Made by a program: the position numbers and the translations under genes. Shown here in pieces: positions 62,202 through 64,000 of a stretch of 64,000 nt of DNA. Under the pieces are notes generated by a model, which saw only the letters and a program-made list of their open reading frames with translations, made no database searches and had not been told where the DNA came from. The stretch comes from JBEKYD01 sp052148435 (GTDB lineage: Bacteria; Acidobacteriota; Terriglobia; Bryobacterales; Bryobacteraceae), in assembly GCA_052148435.1 (NCBI GenBank), contig JBKQIF010000022.1:1-64000 (forward strand), written 5' to 3'. Numbering within the stretch: the first letter of the stretch is position 1; every line of letters begins with the position of its first letter.

Positions 62202-62777
62202 ATGCCGCATATTCAACTACAGACAGGTCTACCCGGAATACGAGGACTCTTCGCCTTCCGGCTCGACACCGCGCGCCCCCTAAGCCAGCTCGCACAGGTT
62301 CTGCTGCACGACTCGGGCACTCTCTCGCGCGCCGACCGGGAGCTGATTGCCACTTACGTTTCCTCGCTGAACGACTGCTATTACTGCCAGACCTGTCACG
62401 GCGCACTCGCGGCCGAGCATCTGGAGGGCGACGCCGCGCTGGTAGAGCAGGTAAAGCGCGACCCCGAAAAGGCGCCCATTTCCGGTAAGCTCCGTGCGTT
62501 ACTGGCCATCGCCGGCAAGGTGCAGCGCGGGGGCAAGAACGTAACGAGCGAAGATATCGAGCGAGCGAGAAGCCAGGGCGCGACCGACCGGGAGATTCAC
62601 GACACCGTGCTCATCGCGGCCGCCTTCTGCATGTATAACCGCTATGTCGACGGCCTGGCCACCTGGGCTCCCCGCGACGATGAGGAAGGTTATCGGCAAA
62701 GAGCCGCCACGGTCGCGGCCAATGGGTACATGAGACTGATCGAAGACATGCAGGCCGCCTCCGCCGCCAGGGAGTGA
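62202..62777 (+). CDS. AhpD-like (carboxymuconolactone decarboxylase family) protein 3
   Basis: 191 residues, paralogue of the preceding gene: IQLQTGLPGIRGLFAFRLDTARPLSQLAQVLL, NDCYYCQTCHGALAAEHLEGD (CxxC with an extra Cys, CYYCQTC), KLRALLAIAGKVQRGGKNVTSEDIERARSQGATD, FCMYNRYVDGLATW. GGAGA-type site (AAAGGAGACCCGCC) before ATG. Likely thiol-dependent peroxide or lactone chemistry. No AhpC partner is adjacent. Confidence 0.9.
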   Translation: MPHIQLQTGLPGIRGLFAFRLDTARPLSQLAQVLLHDSGTLSRADRELIATYVSSLNDCYYCQTCHGALAAEHLEGDAALVEQVKRDPEKAPISGKLRALLAIAGKVQRGGKNVTSEDIERARSQGATDREIHDTVLIAAAFCMYNRYVDGLATWAPRDDEEGYRQRAATVAANGYMRLIEDMQAASAARE

Positions 62778-62804
62778 TCGCCCTCCAGGATCACCGGCCG
62801 ACCG

Positions 62805-62870
62805 GTGTCCAACCGAGCGTACACGGTTGACGGTGCGCGATACCGTCGCCACGGAGATGCCGGCATATCG
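62805..62870 (-). pseudogene. Relic of a LacI-family repressor (HTH only)
   Basis: The minus-strand frame reads RYAGISVATVSRTVNRVRSV, matching the LacI recognition-helix consensus (AGVSVATVSRVLN). It is preceded by in-frame stops and runs straight into sequence antisense to the AhpD-3 tail. No other part of a LacI gene remains. It probably regulated the adjacent symporter region once. Confidence 0.6.
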
Positions 62871-62963
62871 TTACAAGTGTTAGCATCCATTTTGGCAAAG
62901 GTTTTCCCAGATTGCCGGCGAGGAGCTTGGAATCCTTGCCAAACCCTCCGCCGTAGAATCGCC

Positions 62964-64000
62964 GTGAGGGTGGTCCGCGTGCTCGCCATCGGGGCTGCCG
63001 CTCACGCCGATTTGACCGCCGCTCCAACGGGCAAGCCATCGCGGCTGCTGACGCTGGCGCCGGCCGATCTTTTTGTCATCTGCCTGTACTTCGCGCTGGT
63101 GTTGGGGATTGGCGTGTACCTGAAGCGCCGGGTTCGGGCCAGCGACGATTTTTTCTTTGCGGGTAAGGGCGTGGGCGCCTGGGTGGCCGGCCTGAGTTTC
63201 GTGGCGGCGAACCTGGGGACTCTGGAACTGCTGGGTTGGTCGGCCTCGGCGTATCAGTACGGCATGCTGGCCGCGCATTGGTATTGGATCGGAGCGGTTC
63301 CGGCGATGCTGTTCCTCGGCATCGTGATGATCCCTTTCTATTACGTATCGAAGGCGCACTCCGTCCCCGGATATCTGAAGCTTCGCTACGGCGAGGGATC
63401 GCGGCTACTGTCGGCTTTGTCTTTCGCGGCCATGACGGTACTGATGAGCGGGATCAACATGTTCTCGATGGCCATGGTGATGAAGGTCATTCTTGGCTGG
63501 GACATCAATTTCAGCATTCTGATTTCCACGCTGACGGTGGGAGTCTATGTGGCGCTCGGGGGCCTGCTTTCGGCCATCGTGAACGAAGTGGTTCAATTCG
63601 TCCTGATCTGGGCCGGAACCATTTCCATTCCCATTTTCGGTCTCATCGAAACAGGCGGCTGGAGCGGCATGCTGGCGCGCATCGCCAAACGGGTGCCGTT
63701 GCAGGACTACACCCACATGTGGCGGAACATGGGCAGGGCGGCGGACAACCCGATGGGCGTGCACTGGACGGGAATGGTGTTCGGCCTGGGCCTGATTGGC
63801 GCCTTCGGCTACTGGACCACCGACTTCCTGGTGGTGCAGCGGGTGATGGCCGCGCGGGATTTGAGGTCGGCGAAGATCGCCACCACGATTGGCGCCGCCT
63901 TCAAGATGCTGCTGCCGGCGATCGTCATTCTTCCCGGCTTGCTGGGGCTGGCCGTATTGCCGATGAAGTTAACCGGCGAGACGGAGGCTCTCGCGACGGG
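62964..64000 (+). CDS. Sodium:solute symporter family protein, N-terminal part (continues beyond window)
   Basis: The frame runs to the window edge. GTG 62964 is used as the outer start. TTG 63012 is an alternative, and neither has a clear ribosome-binding site. LTLAPADLFVICLYFALVLGIGVYLKRRVRASDDFFFAGKGVGAWVAGLSFVAANLGTLELLGWSASAYQYG is the SSS (SLC5) signature, with the unwound first helix and sodium-site region. At least eight membrane segments are visible. A sugar or organic-acid transporter is likely. The LacI relic just upstream is consistent with a sugar. Confidence 0.9.
   Translation, partial: MRVVRVLAIGAAAHADLTAAPTGKPSRLLTLAPADLFVICLYFALVLGIGVYLKRRVRASDDFFFAGKGVGAWVAGLSFVAANLGTLELLGWSASAYQYGMLAAHWYWIGAVPAMLFLGIVMIPFYYVSKAHSVPGYLKLRYGEGSRLLSALSFAAMTVLMSGINMFSMAMVMKVILGWDINFSILISTLTVGVYVALGGLLSAIVNEVVQFVLIWAGTISIPIFGLIETGGWSGMLARIAKRVPLQDYTHMWRNMGRAADNPMGVHWTGMVFGLGLIGAFGYWTTDFLVVQRVMAARDLRSAKIATTIGAAFKMLLPAIVILPGLLGLAVLPMKLTGETEALAT

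Overview
The window is one continuous stretch of a GC-rich (about 60-65 percent by eye) bacterial chromosome. It suggests an Acidobacteriota member of the Solibacter/Bryobacter type. The reasons are a large TonB-type outer-membrane receptor with an N-terminal carboxypeptidase-regulatory-like domain, a Tat-exported IorAB-type molybdenum oxidoreductase, BshC (bacillithiol), GlnRS beside GluRS, F-ATPase b and b' genes, a secreted TPR-CHAT protein and many short palindromic intergenic repeats. This taxonomic call is an inference from gene content. No rRNA, tRNA, CRISPR array or prophage was recognised.

Layout. 1-9.6 kb: 3' part of carB; a minus-strand iorA-iorB-(truncated GH97) operon; a Kbl-like PLP enzyme; a secreted DUF1593 protein; an orphan DUF433 antitoxin with a 15-codon toxin stub; a flavin reductase. 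9.7-18.3 kb: HU protein, site-2 protease, two glycosyltransferases, prepilin peptidase, TonB-dependent receptor, a secreted LolA-like protein and a CPBP protease. 18.3-25.7 kb: a 538-bp non-coding region that can fold into a pseudoknot, then dxr-rseP and bshC-glucosidase. 25.8-33.9 kb: small regulators (HTH, PilZ), larB, glmM, a DUF5060 protein, tsaB, an AbrB-like protein, and a REP-associated tyrosine transposase next to a REP-like element. 33.9-39.8 kb: minus-strand F1 operon b'-b-delta-alpha-gamma-beta-epsilon, without subunits a and c. 40-43.2 kb: two small genes and a three-gene ATPase operon of unknown function. 43.3-49.5 kb: gltX-glnS-carbamoyltransferase-proS. 49.5-53.4 kb: ECF sigma/anti-sigma/CpxP-like module, an SDR and a secreted beta-propeller protein. 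53.5-64 kb: acyl-CoA ligase, a consensus sigma-54 promoter ahead of a 23-residue membrane peptide, a degenerate gene, an RluA-type pseudouridine synthase, a secreted TPR-CHAT protein, three AhpD-like genes, a LacI relic and the 5' part of a sodium:solute symporter.

Most genes are housekeeping or typical of this lineage. The least explained items are the three-gene ATPase operon (40998-43200), the sigma-54-driven microprotein (55431-55585), the pseudoknotted RNA candidate upstream of dxr (18579-18668), the paired TTGTGCA motifs at two distant loci, and the palindromic repeat families that coexist with a resident RAYT transposase.
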